From: Hydrogenovibrio crunogenus
Lineage (GTDB): Bacteria; Pseudomonadota; Gammaproteobacteria; Thiomicrospirales; Thiomicrospiraceae
Direction of reading: 5' to 3'
DNA length: 64,000 bases
Assembly (NCBI RefSeq): GCF_004786015.1
Contig: NZ_CP032096.1
Span: 1,302,001-1,366,000 of the forward strand
In this document: positions 19,645 to 29,473 of the stretch, one piece after another
Position numbering within the stretch: position 1 is the stretch's first letter
Layout: each line of letters opens with the position of its first letter
Made by a program: the position numbers and the translations under genes
The notes under the pieces: model-generated
The model's input: the letters and a program-made list of their open reading frames with translations, nothing else
What the model was told of the DNA's origin: nothing
The model's database searches: none

Positions 19645-20709
19645 ATGAGAGCATTTAACTTTAGTGCTGGACCTGCAATGCTTCCAGAAGCGGTCATGCG
19701 TAAAGCACAATCAGAATTTTTAGATTGGAACAATACGGGCATGTCCGTTATGGAAATGAGCCACCGCAGCAAAGAATTCATGGCAGTGGCCCATAACATG
19801 GAGCACACATTACGTGAAATCATGGCAATACCTGATAATTACAAAGTATTGTTTGTTCATGGTGGTGCTTCTTTGCAGTTTGCTGGCATCCCAATGAACC
19901 TAACGTCTGAAAATGATACGGTTGATTACGTCAATACTGGTGTATGGTCACAAAAAGCCATTAAAGAAGCTGCACGCTATGTAAATGTTAATGTCGTTGC
20001 TGAAGCGGAAACCTTTATCCCTGATGAGTCTGAATGGCAACTGTCCGACGATGCAAAATATGTTCATATTTGCCAAAACGAAACCATTACAGGTGTTGAA
20101 TTTCAAACCCTGCCTAAAACAGACAAACCAATCATAGCTGATTTCTCTTCTACCATATTGTCTCGACCAATAAATGTTTCTGACTATGGTGTGATTTATG
20201 CAGGCGCTCAGAAGAATATTGGTCCTGCAGGATTAGCCATCGTTATTGTCCGTGAAGACTTAATTGGTCAAGCACGTTCAGATACGCCGAATCTAATGAA
20301 TTGGGCAACCTACAATGCAAATGAATCCATGTTTAATACACCGGCTACTTTTTCTTGGTATTTAGCTGGTTTAGTGTTCGATTGGATCAAAGAGCAGGGC
20401 GGTGTGGAAGCTATGGCTGAAGTGAATCAACGTAAATCACAAAAGCTTTATGACTTGATTGATGCGTCCGATTTCTACTATAACGAAATTGATCCTAACG
20501 TTCGTTCGTGGATGAATGTGACCTTTAAGTTAAAAAACACGGAACTGGACACGGTCTTCTTAGAAGAATCCAAAGCTGCCGGCCTTTTAAGTCTAAAAGG
20601 GCACAAGGCTTATGGTGGAATGCGTGCCAGCATATACAATGCAATGCCTGAAGCCGGAGTGGATGCTTTAATTGACTTTATGAAACAGTTTGAAGCCAAA
20701 TATGCCTAA
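19645..20709 (+). CDS. serC: Phosphoserine aminotransferase
   Basis: PLP enzyme converting 3-phosphohydroxypyruvate to phosphoserine (serine route), and also used in pyridoxine synthesis. At 354 aa, it starts with the family hallmark FNFSAGPAMLPEAVM, has GMSVMEMSHRS, and carries the PLP lysine in GAQKNIGPAGL. It sits between gyrA and pheA, as in Pseudomonas. The ATG follows AGAGAGAC. Confidence 0.97.
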   Translation: MRAFNFSAGPAMLPEAVMRKAQSEFLDWNNTGMSVMEMSHRSKEFMAVAHNMEHTLREIMAIPDNYKVLFVHGGASLQFAGIPMNLTSENDTVDYVNTGVWSQKAIKEAARYVNVNVVAEAETFIPDESEWQLSDDAKYVHICQNETITGVEFQTLPKTDKPIIADFSSTILSRPINVSDYGVIYAGAQKNIGPAGLAIVIVREDLIGQARSDTPNLMNWATYNANESMFNTPATFSWYLAGLVFDWIKEQGGVEAMAEVNQRKSQKLYDLIDASDFYYNEIDPNVRSWMNVTFKLKNTELDTVFLEESKAAGLLSLKGHKAYGGMRASIYNAMPEAGVDALIDFMKQFEAKYA

Positions 20710-20750
20710 AACTATCCTTTAATTGACCAAGAAATCGCTAACAAAACAGT

Positions 20751-21854
20751 ATGACTAATAACGACACTGAAAAAGAACAATTAAGCCAAATTCGCGATGA
20801 AATAGATGCCATTGATTCTGAGATTCAAGCTTTAATTTCGCGACGAGCTGAGTGCGCTCAAAAAGTAGCTGACATCAAAACACAGGGTGGTAAGGTTGAA
20901 GCAGTCTTTTATCGACCTGAGCGTGAAGCACAAGTTCTAAGAGCTGTTAAGGAACGCAATAAAAGTTTAATTTCAGGGGATGACATGGCTCGTTTATTTC
21001 GTGAAATCATGTCTGTCTGCTTAGCGTTGGAGCAACCGATCAAGGTTGCTTATCTTGGACCAGAAGGAAGTTACAGCCACGCCAGTGTGTTAAAACAATT
21101 TGGTTCTTCAGTGCACCCTTATGCCGTATCCAGTATTGAAGAAGTATTTCAGTCGGTTGAAAAAAATGAAGCCAACTATGGCTTAGTACCAGTGGAGAAC
21201 TCCTCGGAAGGTATTGTAAAACAAACACAAAACGAATTAATTTCCACCCCTTTAAAAATATCCGGAGAGGTCAGTCTTGTCATTCATCATTGTTTATTGT
21301 CACAAGCAGACCATATAGATGATATCAAGAAAGTCGTTGCACACCCTCAAGCTTTAGGACAGTGTGAAAATTGGCTTAAAAACAATATGCCGACTGTACA
21401 AATCGAAGCGGTGGAGTCAAATGCGCTGGCAGCTCAAATGGCTCAAAAAGATGCCTCTCTTGGTGCGATTGCATCCGAACAAGCCGCTCAGCTTTATGAA
21501 CTAAAAACACTTGAAACCCATATTGAAGACCGTAAGGACAATACAACGAAATTTTGGGTTTTAGGGTCTGAAGAAACGGAGCCAAGTGGGGACGATAAAA
21601 CGGCGATGGTCATTGCCATGCCAAACAAGGCAGGAGCCTTATTAAGCGTCTTATCCAGCTTTGCTGAACGAGATATCAGTATGACACGAATCATTTCGCT
21701 TCCTTCTTCTGAAACAAAATGGGATTACCTATTTTTTATCGACGTTATTGGACATCAAAAAGATGAAGGATTAATGGCGGCGATTAAAGAAGTTCAACAA
21801 AAAACGAGCTTTTTTAAATTATTGGGCTCTTTTCCTGTGTCTCCTTTAAGTTAA
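20751..21854 (+). CDS. pheA: Bifunctional chorismate mutase / prephenate dehydratase
   Basis: Two-step enzyme of phenylalanine synthesis, 367 aa. Order: chorismate mutase helix bundle (about 10-95, with LISRRAECAQKVADIK and RPEREAQVLR), prephenate dehydratase (about 98-275, starting VAYLGPEGSYSHAS, with the catalytic region DNTTKFWVLG), and a C-terminal ACT domain for feedback by phenylalanine (about 285-365, GALLSVLSSFAERDISMTRI). The usual ESRP regulatory stretch reads SLPS here. It is followed closely by hisC and tyrA. Confidence 0.97.
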   Translation: MTNNDTEKEQLSQIRDEIDAIDSEIQALISRRAECAQKVADIKTQGGKVEAVFYRPEREAQVLRAVKERNKSLISGDDMARLFREIMSVCLALEQPIKVAYLGPEGSYSHASVLKQFGSSVHPYAVSSIEEVFQSVEKNEANYGLVPVENSSEGIVKQTQNELISTPLKISGEVSLVIHHCLLSQADHIDDIKKVVAHPQALGQCENWLKNNMPTVQIEAVESNALAAQMAQKDASLGAIASEQAAQLYELKTLETHIEDRKDNTTKFWVLGSEETEPSGDDKTAMVIAMPNKAGALLSVLSSFAERDISMTRIISLPSSETKWDYLFFIDVIGHQKDEGLMAAIKEVQQKTSFFKLLGSFPVSPLS

Positions 21855-21884
21855 TTTTTGAACGAACCTATTAGGAATCAAACC

Positions 21885-23006
21885 ATGTCTCAGCCTCGCT
21901 TTTGTGATGATGTTTTGCCCCATATCAGTGGCATTCAAACTTACCAACCAGGCAAACCCATTTCAGAAGTACAACGAGAGCATAACCTACTACGTATTTC
22001 AAAATTAGCTTCAAATGAAAATCCATTAGGTGCTAGTCCTAAAGCGCTCAAAGCGGTACAATCTGAACTCATTAACATGGGGCGTTACCCGGATGGAAAT
22101 AGCTTTTACCTAAAACAAGATTTAGCTGACTTTTTAAAAAAACATCCCTCTGAAATTGCGCTAGGAAATGGCTCTAATGAATTGCTTGAACTGGTTGCGC
22201 GAATTTTTGCCGGCAAAGAGGATGAAATCATTTATTCCCAATATGCCTTTGCCGTCTACGCTATCAGCACCCAGGCAGTAGGAGCCACAGGGATTGAAGT
22301 GCCCGCAAAAGACTGGGGGCATGACCTGGAAGCAATGGCGAATGCAATTACTGAAAAAACCAAGTTAATCTACCTAGCCAATCCAAACAACCCAACCGGA
22401 ACGCTATTTACTCAAAAAGAATGGGAAGCGTTTATTTCAAAAGTACCATCTAATGTTATTGTTGTTTTAGATGAGGCTTATACTGAGTATGTCACACATG
22501 ATGAATATGCAAACGGACTGGATTATCTCGAACAATATCCTAACCTAATAGTATCCCGAACCTTTTCTAAGGCATATGGTTTAGCAGCTTTAAGAATCGG
22601 ATACATGGTTGCCAATGAGGAGTTAATTGCTTACATCAATCGTTTGCGTGCACCTTTCAACATTAATCATTTAGCGCAAGTGGCTGCTAAGGCAGCCCTT
22701 AAAGACCCTATGTTTGTAAAAAAAACCGTTGATTTAAATACACAAGGCATGCGCACGCTAACACAATTTTTTGAAGAAAAAGGACTTTCGTTTATCCCTT
22801 CTCAAGGTAACTTTGTATGCGTTAATCTAGGGGCTGATTCGCTTAAAATCAATCAGGCCTTGTTGAAGGAAGGAGTCATTGTCAGACCGGTTGCGTCAGA
22901 AGGCGAATTCAGTGAGTTTTTAAGAGTTTCTATTGGTCTACCTAATGAAAACCAACATTTTATGGCGGCTTTGAATAAAATACTCACCTCATCAAACTTC
23001 AAATAA
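21885..23006 (+). CDS. hisC: Histidinol-phosphate aminotransferase (HisC-type)
   Basis: Class I/II PLP aminotransferase, 373 aa. It has the HisC substrate region LASNENPLGASPKA, LDEAYTEY, and the PLP lysine in RTFSKAYGLAALRIGY. Enzymes of this group in the pheA-tyrA context often also transaminate aromatic keto acids, so both histidine and phenylalanine/tyrosine roles are possible. The frame is open to a TTG at 21858, but the ATG at 21885 with AGGAA nine bases before is preferred. It lies 30 bases after pheA. Confidence 0.93.
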   Translation: MSQPRFCDDVLPHISGIQTYQPGKPISEVQREHNLLRISKLASNENPLGASPKALKAVQSELINMGRYPDGNSFYLKQDLADFLKKHPSEIALGNGSNELLELVARIFAGKEDEIIYSQYAFAVYAISTQAVGATGIEVPAKDWGHDLEAMANAITEKTKLIYLANPNNPTGTLFTQKEWEAFISKVPSNVIVVLDEAYTEYVTHDEYANGLDYLEQYPNLIVSRTFSKAYGLAALRIGYMVANEELIAYINRLRAPFNINHLAQVAAKAALKDPMFVKKTVDLNTQGMRTLTQFFEEKGLSFIPSQGNFVCVNLGADSLKINQALLKEGVIVRPVASEGEFSEFLRVSIGLPNENQHFMAALNKILTSSNFK

Positions 23007-23035
23007 CTAGCGATACACATAAAAGAATATTAAGC

Positions 23036-23896
23036 ATGCATTTAAAAAAAATGACAATCATTGGCGTCGGACTAATTGGCGGCTCTTTCGCAAAAGGCAT
23101 CAAAAAAGCACAACTGTGTGACCAGATAACTGGATTTGGTCCGAATGAAAAAGAACTTCAGACAGCTGTTGAGCTTAACGTGATTGACAATTATTCTTTA
23201 GATTTGTCCACAGCAGTTAAAGGGGCCGATTTAATTTTATTATCTGTACCACTAGGAGCGATGCAAGCAGTTCTAGCTGATATCAAACCATTCATTACCG
23301 ACAAAACGATTATTACCGATGTTGGTAGTGCTAAAGCCAGTGTATTAAATGCTGTCAAGAATGTCTTTGGTAAAATCCCATCTCATTTTGTTGCGGGACA
23401 TCCAATTGCTGGAAAGGAAAAAAGTGGCGTGGAAGCGGCTTGCGATGCCTTATTTGATGCGCATAAAGTAATTCTAACGCCGTCACCCGAAACGGATAAA
23501 CAAGCTTTAGAACAAGTGCAACATTTGTGGCAAGCGTTAGGTGCCGACGTATCGGAAATGACACCTGAGTTTCATGATGAAGTCTTTGCTGCTACCAGTC
23601 ATTTACCGCACTTATTGGCCTTTGGCTTGGTCAATTTACTTAATGAACATGAAGAGCTTGGCAATGTATTTCAATATACGGCTGGTGGATTTAGAGATTT
23701 CACGCGCATTGCGTCAAGTGATGCCACAATGTGGCGAGACATTTCGATGAGCAATAGCCAAGCCATTGTAAAATGGCTTAAAAATTACCAGCAGGAGCTG
23801 GATTACTTGATTACATTGGTGGAAAAACAGGAATCCGATAAAATTTATGATTTTTTCATTCAAGCCAAAAAGGCGCGTGATACCCATATTCAATAA
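23036..23896 (+). CDS. tyrA: Prephenate dehydrogenase
   Basis: NAD-dependent enzyme of tyrosine synthesis, 286 aa, with no fused chorismate mutase. N-terminal Rossmann motif GVGLIGGSFAKG; catalytic region FVAGHPIAGKEKSG; substrate segment ATSHLPHLLAFGL. In Pseudomonas this gene is fused to aroA; here the two are separate, 42 bases apart, in the same order. Confidence 0.95.
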   Translation: MHLKKMTIIGVGLIGGSFAKGIKKAQLCDQITGFGPNEKELQTAVELNVIDNYSLDLSTAVKGADLILLSVPLGAMQAVLADIKPFITDKTIITDVGSAKASVLNAVKNVFGKIPSHFVAGHPIAGKEKSGVEAACDALFDAHKVILTPSPETDKQALEQVQHLWQALGADVSEMTPEFHDEVFAATSHLPHLLAFGLVNLLNEHEELGNVFQYTAGGFRDFTRIASSDATMWRDISMSNSQAIVKWLKNYQQELDYLITLVEKQESDKIYDFFIQAKKARDTHIQ

Positions 23897-23938
23897 AGGG
23901 ACACCCTTTAATAAAGAGTTAAAAGTTTAGGAAAGATT

Positions 23939-25276
23939 ATGTCGAATAACATTCAATTCAAGGTTCAACCCGGCGGGACGATCAAAGGTCGGATTCGTGT
24001 TCCAGGTGATAAGTCGATTTCTCACCGAAGCATTATGCTGGGGTCTATTGCCGAAGGGATTACCCAGGTAACCGGCTTTTTAGAAGGCGACGATAGTTTA
24101 GCGACTTTGAAAGCCTTTCAAGCAATGGGCGTTGAAATAGAAGGGCCGAACCAAGGAAACGTTACCATTCATGGTGTGGGCTTAAAAGGTTTAAAGAAAC
24201 CAGATCACCCATTGGACATGGGAAACTCAGGAACGGCAATGCGCCTAATGGCGGGTATTTTAGCGGGTCAGGATTTTGAGTGTGAATTGATTGGAGACGC
24301 TTCTTTATCAAAACGCCCAATGAAACGCGTGACAAGTCCTTTAGCTGACATGGGCGCTCGTATTGATACCGCAGAAGGCGGGAAACCCCCTTTAAAAATC
24401 CACCCAAGCTCAGACTTAAAAGGCATTGATTACACATTGCCGATGGCCAGTGCTCAAGTCAAATCCTGCGTTTTGCTTGCCGGACTCTACGCGGAAGGAA
24501 AAACAACCGTTATTGAACCTGCTCCTACACGAGATCATACAGAGAGGATGTTAAACGGCTTTGGATACACGGTACATTCCGAGAAACTAGACGACATGCA
24601 AACAAAAGTCATGTTAGAAGGAGGGGGTAAATTAACCGCCAAGAATATCGACGTGCCTTCTGATATCTCTTCCGCGGCATTTTTCATGGTGGCCGCTGCG
24701 GTTGCTGAAGAAGCTGACTTAGTGATTGAACATGTTGGCATCAACCCGACTCGCACGGGTGTGATTGATATCTTAAAATTGATGGGAGCAGACATCGCCC
24801 TTGAAAATGAAGCCACGGTAGGAGGAGAACCGGTAGCAGATGTCCGCATTAAATCTTCCAAGCTAAAAGGAATTGAAATTCCGGAAGCATTGGTTCCGTT
24901 AGCCATTGATGAATTCCCGGTGCTATTTGTTGCGGCCGCTTCGGCAGAAGGGCAAACGACCTTATCGGGTGCTGAGGAACTACGTGTTAAAGAGTGTGAT
25001 CGAATTCAAGTCATGGCAGATGCTTTAGTCGCTGTTGGTATTGATGCACAACCAACGGAAGATGGCATGATCATCAATGGTGGCATACAGAGTCCCCAAT
25101 CGTCTGAAATTCAAAGCCATCACGACCACCGTATATCGATGGCAATGACCGTAGCTGGATTGAATGCCGCTTCAGAAATCACGATCGATGATTGCGCTAA
25201 CGTCAGAACGTCTTTCCCAACCTTTATTGAACTAGCGAATACGGTTGGCTTAAACGTCTCTGCCGTCGAAGTATAA
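23939..25276 (+). CDS. aroA: 3-phosphoshikimate 1-carboxyvinyltransferase (EPSP synthase)
   Basis: Penultimate shikimate-pathway enzyme, joining PEP and shikimate 3-phosphate, 445 aa. PGDKSISHRSIMLG and NSGTAMRLMAG are the two family signatures, and LRVKECDRIQVMADAL is the C-terminal one. The DKSISHR and NSGTAMR forms place it with class II enzymes rather than the E. coli-like class I (NAGTAMRP). The ATG follows AGGAAAG. It is 10 bases before cmk. Confidence 0.97.
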   Translation: MSNNIQFKVQPGGTIKGRIRVPGDKSISHRSIMLGSIAEGITQVTGFLEGDDSLATLKAFQAMGVEIEGPNQGNVTIHGVGLKGLKKPDHPLDMGNSGTAMRLMAGILAGQDFECELIGDASLSKRPMKRVTSPLADMGARIDTAEGGKPPLKIHPSSDLKGIDYTLPMASAQVKSCVLLAGLYAEGKTTVIEPAPTRDHTERMLNGFGYTVHSEKLDDMQTKVMLEGGGKLTAKNIDVPSDISSAAFFMVAAAVAEEADLVIEHVGINPTRTGVIDILKLMGADIALENEATVGGEPVADVRIKSSKLKGIEIPEALVPLAIDEFPVLFVAAASAEGQTTLSGAEELRVKECDRIQVMADALVAVGIDAQPTEDGMIINGGIQSPQSSEIQSHHDHRISMAMTVAGLNAASEITIDDCANVRTSFPTFIELANTVGLNVSAVEV

Positions 25277-25286
25277 AAGGATTTTT

Positions 25287-25952
25287 ATGACAAACTCAGT
25301 TGTGACTATTGATGGCCCAAGCGGGGTTGGGAAAGGAACACTTGCACAATTTTTATGCTGCAAAACCGGATTTCATTTATTGGACAGTGGTGCGATTTAT
25401 CGAAGTTTAGCTTATGGTGCCCTTGAAGAGGGCATTGCCTTTGATAATTTGCCAGGCCTGGTTGATTTAGCTGAAAATCTTCCCGTTAAATTTATTGAAA
25501 ACAGCATTCTTTACCGTGAAAAAGATATCACCTCTAAAGTACGCACTGAAGAAGTGGCTGCAGTAGCTTCTAAAGTTGCCGCTATTCCGGAAGTCAGAGC
25601 CGCATTGCTAAAGCGTCAAAAGGACTTTGCACAACCACCAGGGCTTATCGCTGATGGACGAGATATGGGTACTGTTGTTTTTCCACATGCACCCGTTAAA
25701 TTATTTTTAACAGCCTCCGCAGAAGAAAGAGCAAAAAGACGTGTTAAACAGTTGAAAAATCAAGGAGTTGATGTTAATATTCGCCAAATAACTCAAGACA
25801 TTATGGAAAGAGACGAACGAGATCGAACTCGTAAAAGCTCTCCATTAGTGCCGGCAGAAGATGCTTTAGAGATTGATACAACTGATTTATCGATTGAAGA
25901 TGTCTGCCAAATGGCATTGAACAAACTCTATGACGCTGGGTTAATGAAGTAG
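25287..25952 (+). CDS. cmk: Cytidylate kinase
   Basis: Phosphorylates CMP and dCMP with ATP, 221 aa. P-loop GPSGVGKGT at the N-terminus, the CMP-binding segment DSGAIYRSLAYGAL, and GLIADGRDMGTVVFPHA with the GRDMGT motif. It stands between aroA and rpsA, as in many proteobacteria, and ends in a strong terminator. Confidence 0.97.
   Translation: MTNSVVTIDGPSGVGKGTLAQFLCCKTGFHLLDSGAIYRSLAYGALEEGIAFDNLPGLVDLAENLPVKFIENSILYREKDITSKVRTEEVAAVASKVAAIPEVRAALLKRQKDFAQPPGLIADGRDMGTVVFPHAPVKLFLTASAEERAKRRVKQLKNQGVDVNIRQITQDIMERDERDRTRKSSPLVPAEDALEIDTTDLSIEDVCQMALNKLYDAGLMK
25452..25461. repeat. CCAGGCCTGG palindrome, copy inside cmk
   Basis: Exact copy of the repeated 10-base palindrome, read here as P-G-L-V. 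Confidence 0.8.
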
Positions 25953-26000
25953 GTTTTATATAATTTATATTTATAACCTGTTGAATTAAAAAGATTTAAT

Positions 26001-26040
26001 AAAATCCCTGTTCGAATTCCGAATGGGGATTTTGTTTTTT
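26001..26040 (+). terminator. Rho-independent terminator of the aroA-cmk series
   Basis: AAAATCCC pairs with GGGGATTTT, with an inner TTCG/CGAA pair, followed by GTTTTTT. It lies 49 bases after the cmk stop and leaves about 120 bases for a separate rpsA promoter. Confidence 0.88.
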
Positions 26041-26158
26041 ATAAAAATGTATTTTGTTGGCTTGTTGGGATGCCGACGATTAAGAACTGACCCGACTATT
26101 ATTCTAGATACCCCAATACGATAGAAATAGCCGGTTTGAAAATTTTGGTAAATTATCC

Positions 26159-27832
26159 ATGAGTGAATTATCTTTCGCTGAATTATTTGAGCAGTCTTTA
26201 CAAGAAGACAAATTCAAAACAGGTTCTTTGATTATCGGAACCGTTGTCGGTATCGACAAAGAAACTGTCCTAGTTGACGCAGGTATGAAATCTGAGTCTG
26301 CTATTCCTAAGTCACAATTTGAAGATGCTAACGGAGAACTTGAAGTTGCCGTTGGTGATGAAGTTGAAGTTTATCTAGAAACCCTAGAAGATGGTTTCGG
26401 TGAAACTCGTTTATCACGTGAAAAAGCAAAACGTGCTAAGACTTGGGATCGTTTGGAAACTGCTCTAGAAGATGGCGAAACTGTAACTGGTCTAGTGACT
26501 GGTAAAGTTAAAGGCGGCTTAACAGTTGATGTTGAAGGCGTTCGTGGTTTCCTTCCTGGTTCACTTGTGGATGTACGTCCTATCCGTGACTTCGGTTTCC
26601 TAGAAGGTAAAGAAGTAGAGCTTAAGCTGGTTAAACTGGATCGTAAGCGTAACAACGTTGTTGTTTCTCGTCGCGCAGTCATCGAAGCTGAAAACTCTGT
26701 TGAGCGTGAAGCACTTCTTGCTAACATGGAAGAAGGATCAGTTCTACAAGGTATCGTTAAGAACCTAACAGACTACGGTGCATTTATTGATTTAGGTGGT
26801 ATCGATGGTCTATTGCACATTACTGATATGGCATGGCGTCGTGTAAACCATCCTTCAGAAGTTATCCAAGTTGGTGATGAGATCGAAGTTAAGGTATTGA
26901 AGTTCGACAGAGAGAAAAACCGTGTTTCTCTAGGCATGAAACAACTTCAAGAAGATCCATGGTCAGATATGGTTGCACGTTACCCAATTGGTTCAGAAAT
27001 CATGGGGAAAGTTGCGAACATCACAGACTACGGTGCTTTCATTGAAATCGAAGATGGTATTGAAGGGCTTGTTCACACGTCTGAGCTGGATTGGACTAAC
27101 CGTAACATTCACCCATCTAAAGTGGTTCACCTCGGTCAAGAAGTTAAAGTTAAAATCTTGGATGTTGACCAAGAGCGTCGTCGTATTTCATTGTCTATCA
27201 AGCAATGTACAGTCAACCCTTGGGAAGCTTTCTCAGCTACGCATTCTAAAGGTGACAAAATCTCTGGTAGCATCAAGTCTATCACTGATTTCGGTATCTT
27301 TATTGGCCTAGATGGTAACATTGATGGTCTTGTCCACTTGACAGACATTTCTTGGTCACAATCTGGTGAAGAAGCAGTTCGTGAATTCAAGAAAGGCGAT
27401 GAGCTAGAAACAGTGATTCTATCAATCGATCCTGAGCGTGAGCGTATTTCTCTAGGTCTTAAGCAACTTGAGCAAGATCCTTTCGGTGAGTTTGTTGCTG
27501 AAAATGGTAAAAACAGCATCGTAACTGGTACAGTTAAATCTGTTGATGAAAAAGGTGCAGTGATTGACCTAGCAGAAGAAGTTGAAGGTTATCTTCGCGC
27601 TTCTGAGTTGGATGAAGATACGCGTGATGCGAGCTCAGTATTGAAAGTCGGTGATTCTGTCGAAGCTAAGATTGTCAATGTTGATCGTAAAAACCGTAAT
27701 GTTTCGCTATCAATCAAAGCAAAAGCAATGCAAGATGAAGCGAATGCAGTTAAAGACTATTCAGCAAAACAACCTCAAGCACAAAACACTTTAGGGGACT
27801 TGTTAAAAGGTCAGCTTTCTTCTGAAGATTAA
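26159..27832 (+). CDS. rpsA: 30S ribosomal protein S1
   Basis: Ribosomal mRNA-binding protein, 557 aa, the same length as E. coli S1. Six S1/OB repeats can be followed, each with a motif like [19 protein letters not shown] or [20 protein letters not shown]; repeats 1-2 are more divergent, as expected. Codon usage is that of a highly expressed gene. It is separated from cmk by a terminator and precedes ihfB. The short region upstream probably carries a leader for S1 autoregulation, but I cannot identify it. Confidence 0.98.
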   Translation: MSELSFAELFEQSLQEDKFKTGSLIIGTVVGIDKETVLVDAGMKSESAIPKSQFEDANGELEVAVGDEVEVYLETLEDGFGETRLSREKAKRAKTWDRLETALEDGETVTGLVTGKVKGGLTVDVEGVRGFLPGSLVDVRPIRDFGFLEGKEVELKLVKLDRKRNNVVVSRRAVIEAENSVEREALLANMEEGSVLQGIVKNLTDYGAFIDLGGIDGLLHITDMAWRRVNHPSEVIQVGDEIEVKVLKFDREKNRVSLGMKQLQEDPWSDMVARYPIGSEIMGKVANITDYGAFIEIEDGIEGLVHTSELDWTNRNIHPSKVVHLGQEVKVKILDVDQERRRISLSIKQCTVNPWEAFSATHSKGDKISGSIKSITDFGIFIGLDGNIDGLVHLTDISWSQSGEEAVREFKKGDELETVILSIDPERERISLGLKQLEQDPFGEFVAENGKNSIVTGTVKSVDEKGAVIDLAEEVEGYLRASELDEDTRDASSVLKVGDSVEAKIVNVDRKNRNVSLSIKAKAMQDEANAVKDYSAKQPQAQNTLGDLLKGQLSSED

Positions 27833-27889
27833 TTGTAATTCAACACCTGTTCACGCTGCTGTGAATGGGTCAGTAAATACATTAAAACT

Positions 27890-27923
27890 CTAGTCTGCTT
27901 ATGCTAACGCAACAGCAGGCTAG
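27890..27923 (+). other. rpsA-ihfB intergenic hairpin
   Basis: CTAGTCTGCT (27890-27899) pairs with AGCAGGCTAG (27914-27923) with one G-U pair and a 14-base loop. No T-run follows. It may be a 3'-end or leader structure ahead of ihfB. Confidence 0.5.
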
Positions 27924-27965
27924 AACACGATTCATTTTTAATGAATGAAGAAAGAGACAATAATA

Positions 27966-28271
27966 ATGACTAAGTCAGAATTAATTGAATTGATTGCAAG
28001 AAAACAAACTCAATTTAGTCAAAAAGATGTTGAGTTAGCAATCAACCAAATCTTAGACTCGATGATAGACACTTTATCAGAAGGCGACAGAATTGAAATT
28101 CGTGGCTTTGGTAGTTTTAGTCTTCATCATAGAAAAGCACGTTTAGGGCGTAATCCCAAAACAGGCGAAAAGGTTGAATTAAGTGAAAAACGCGTCCCTC
28201 ATTTCAAACCAGGAAAATCCCTGCGCGATAGGGTAGACGCTTCCAAAGATTTCACGGATATTATTGGCTAA
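27966..28271 (+). CDS. ihfB: Integration host factor subunit beta
   Basis: DNA-bending architectural protein that pairs with IhfA, 101 aa. It begins [16 protein letters not shown] and has the HU/IHF signature [26 protein letters not shown] with the RNPKTG tip. The ATG at 27966 gives the canonical start; upstream in-frame codons to 27945 are extra. The rpsA-ihfB-lapA order is conserved in gammaproteobacteria. Confidence 0.97.
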   Translation: MTKSELIELIARKQTQFSQKDVELAINQILDSMIDTLSEGDRIEIRGFGSFSLHHRKARLGRNPKTGEKVELSEKRVPHFKPGKSLRDRVDASKDFTDIIG

Positions 28272-28289
28272 TATCGTTCAACTATTCTT

Positions 28290-28333
28290 TGAAAAGGGTT
28301 ACAATGTTTTTAAAACATTGTGGCCCTTTTTTT
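28290..28333 (+). terminator. Terminator or attenuator between ihfB and lapA
   Basis: AAAGGGTTACAATGTTTT and AAAACATTGTGGCCCTTT form a long stem followed by a run of T that reaches the lapA start codon (28334). It can end the ihfB transcript or attenuate reading into lapA. Confidence 0.8.
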
Positions 28334-28678
28334 ATGACTAAATTTTTTTCATTTACCCTCACAATCCTTTTTCTATTAATCGGTTTAACATTGGGAATCC
28401 TTAACCCCAATCTTGTCCCGTTCGATCTTTTCTGGACACAAATCGAAATGCCATTATCACTTTTACTTGCAATTGCACTCGTCATCGGGATGCTCCTTGC
28501 CAGTCTCTATTTTTTTTCACAAACGTTGAAATTAAAATGGCAACTCAAACGACATGAAAAAGCGAATAAAAAACAATTGGATGAAATCATTCAACTCAAA
28601 AAACAAATGCTCGAGCTACAAACACAAAAAAATGACAGTGATAAAAAGTTATTAAGCCTTGAAACGACTGAGCAATAA
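28334..28678 (+). CDS. lapA: Lipopolysaccharide assembly protein A domain protein (LapA, formerly DUF1049)
   Basis: Inner-membrane protein, 114 aa, with two N-terminal membrane segments (about 5-25 and 40-65) joined by a short loop with NPNLVPFDLFW, then a basic, coiled-coil cytoplasmic tail. This is the LapA/YciS layout; in E. coli LapA works with LapB to control LpxC turnover. The TTG at 28289 in the same frame would run through the terminator stem, so the ATG at 28334 is chosen. Unlike E. coli there is no lapB between it and pyrF. Confidence 0.85.
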   Translation: MTKFFSFTLTILFLLIGLTLGILNPNLVPFDLFWTQIEMPLSLLLAIALVIGMLLASLYFFSQTLKLKWQLKRHEKANKKQLDEIIQLKKQMLELQTQKNDSDKKLLSLETTEQ

Positions 28679-28756
28679 AGCTCACGTGTCATTACCAAAC
28701 ATTCAAATTTGTAAATCCCAAAAATAATATAGACTGCTTTATTTAAGAGACTAACC

Positions 28757-29473
28757 ATGAACCAATCCGTCCAACCTGATCCAAAAGTTGTTGTTGCCCT
28801 TGATTTCCCTAAAACCGAATTGGCTGAGGACTTTGCTCGCCAACTTGATCCTCGACTATGCCGTTTAAAAGTCGGTAAAGAATTGTTCGCACTTGGCGGT
28901 CCGCAACTCGTTGAAAAGCTCATTGCACAAGGCTTTGATGTTTTTTTGGACTTAAAATATCACGACATTCCTAACACCGTCGCCATGGCCTGTCGCGCGG
29001 CTGCAGAAATGGGTGTTTGGATGGTAAACGTTCACAGCCTAGGCGGCCGGAAAATGATGGAAGCCGCTAAAGAAGCAATTTTATCGGCCTCACACTCACA
29101 CCAACCTCTTTTAATTGGCGTGACCATTCTTACCAGCATGGAGACCGAAGATTTGGCAGAAGTTGGTTTAACAGGAACCCCAAAAGAAAATGTATTACGT
29201 TTGGCTAAGCTGGCGCACTCTTCTGGGCTAGACGGCGTAGTGAGCTCGGCGCAAGAAGCATCAGAGTTAAGAAAAGAGATTGGACAAGATTTTTGCCTGG
29301 TCACTCCAGGCATCCGCCCAGCAAATGCTGACATAAATGATCAAAAAAGAATCATGACGCCTGCAGATGCCATATCAGCCGGGTCAAGCTATCTGGTAGT
29401 GGGGCGCCCAATAACCCAGGCAAAAGATCCTATTGCCGTATTAAACCAGATTAATGCGTCAATCGATATATAG
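28757..29473 (+). CDS. pyrF: Orotidine 5'-phosphate decarboxylase
   Basis: Last step of UMP synthesis, 238 aa, TIM barrel. Catalytic segment [14 protein letters not shown] with the Asp-Lys-Asp residues, substrate-binding [10 protein letters not shown], and the phosphate-binding end [10 protein letters not shown]. It follows lapA. Its 3' end overlaps the convergent histidine kinase gene by 23 bases. Confidence 0.97.
   Translation: MNQSVQPDPKVVVALDFPKTELAEDFARQLDPRLCRLKVGKELFALGGPQLVEKLIAQGFDVFLDLKYHDIPNTVAMACRAAAEMGVWMVNVHSLGGRKMMEAAKEAILSASHSHQPLLIGVTILTSMETEDLAEVGLTGTPKENVLRLAKLAHSSGLDGVVSSAQEASELRKEIGQDFCLVTPGIRPANADINDQKRIMTPADAISAGSSYLVVGRPITQAKDPIAVLNQINASIDI

Noticed and set aside
26371-27519. 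Long minus-strand frames of 118 and 127 codons
   Set aside because: Shadows of rpsA produced by its biased codon use; compositions are rich in S, R and T as expected for antisense of S1.
29451-29473. Possible frameshift where pyrF and the kinase gene overlap
   Set aside because: Both proteins end normally; it is a plain tail-to-tail overlap of 23 bases.
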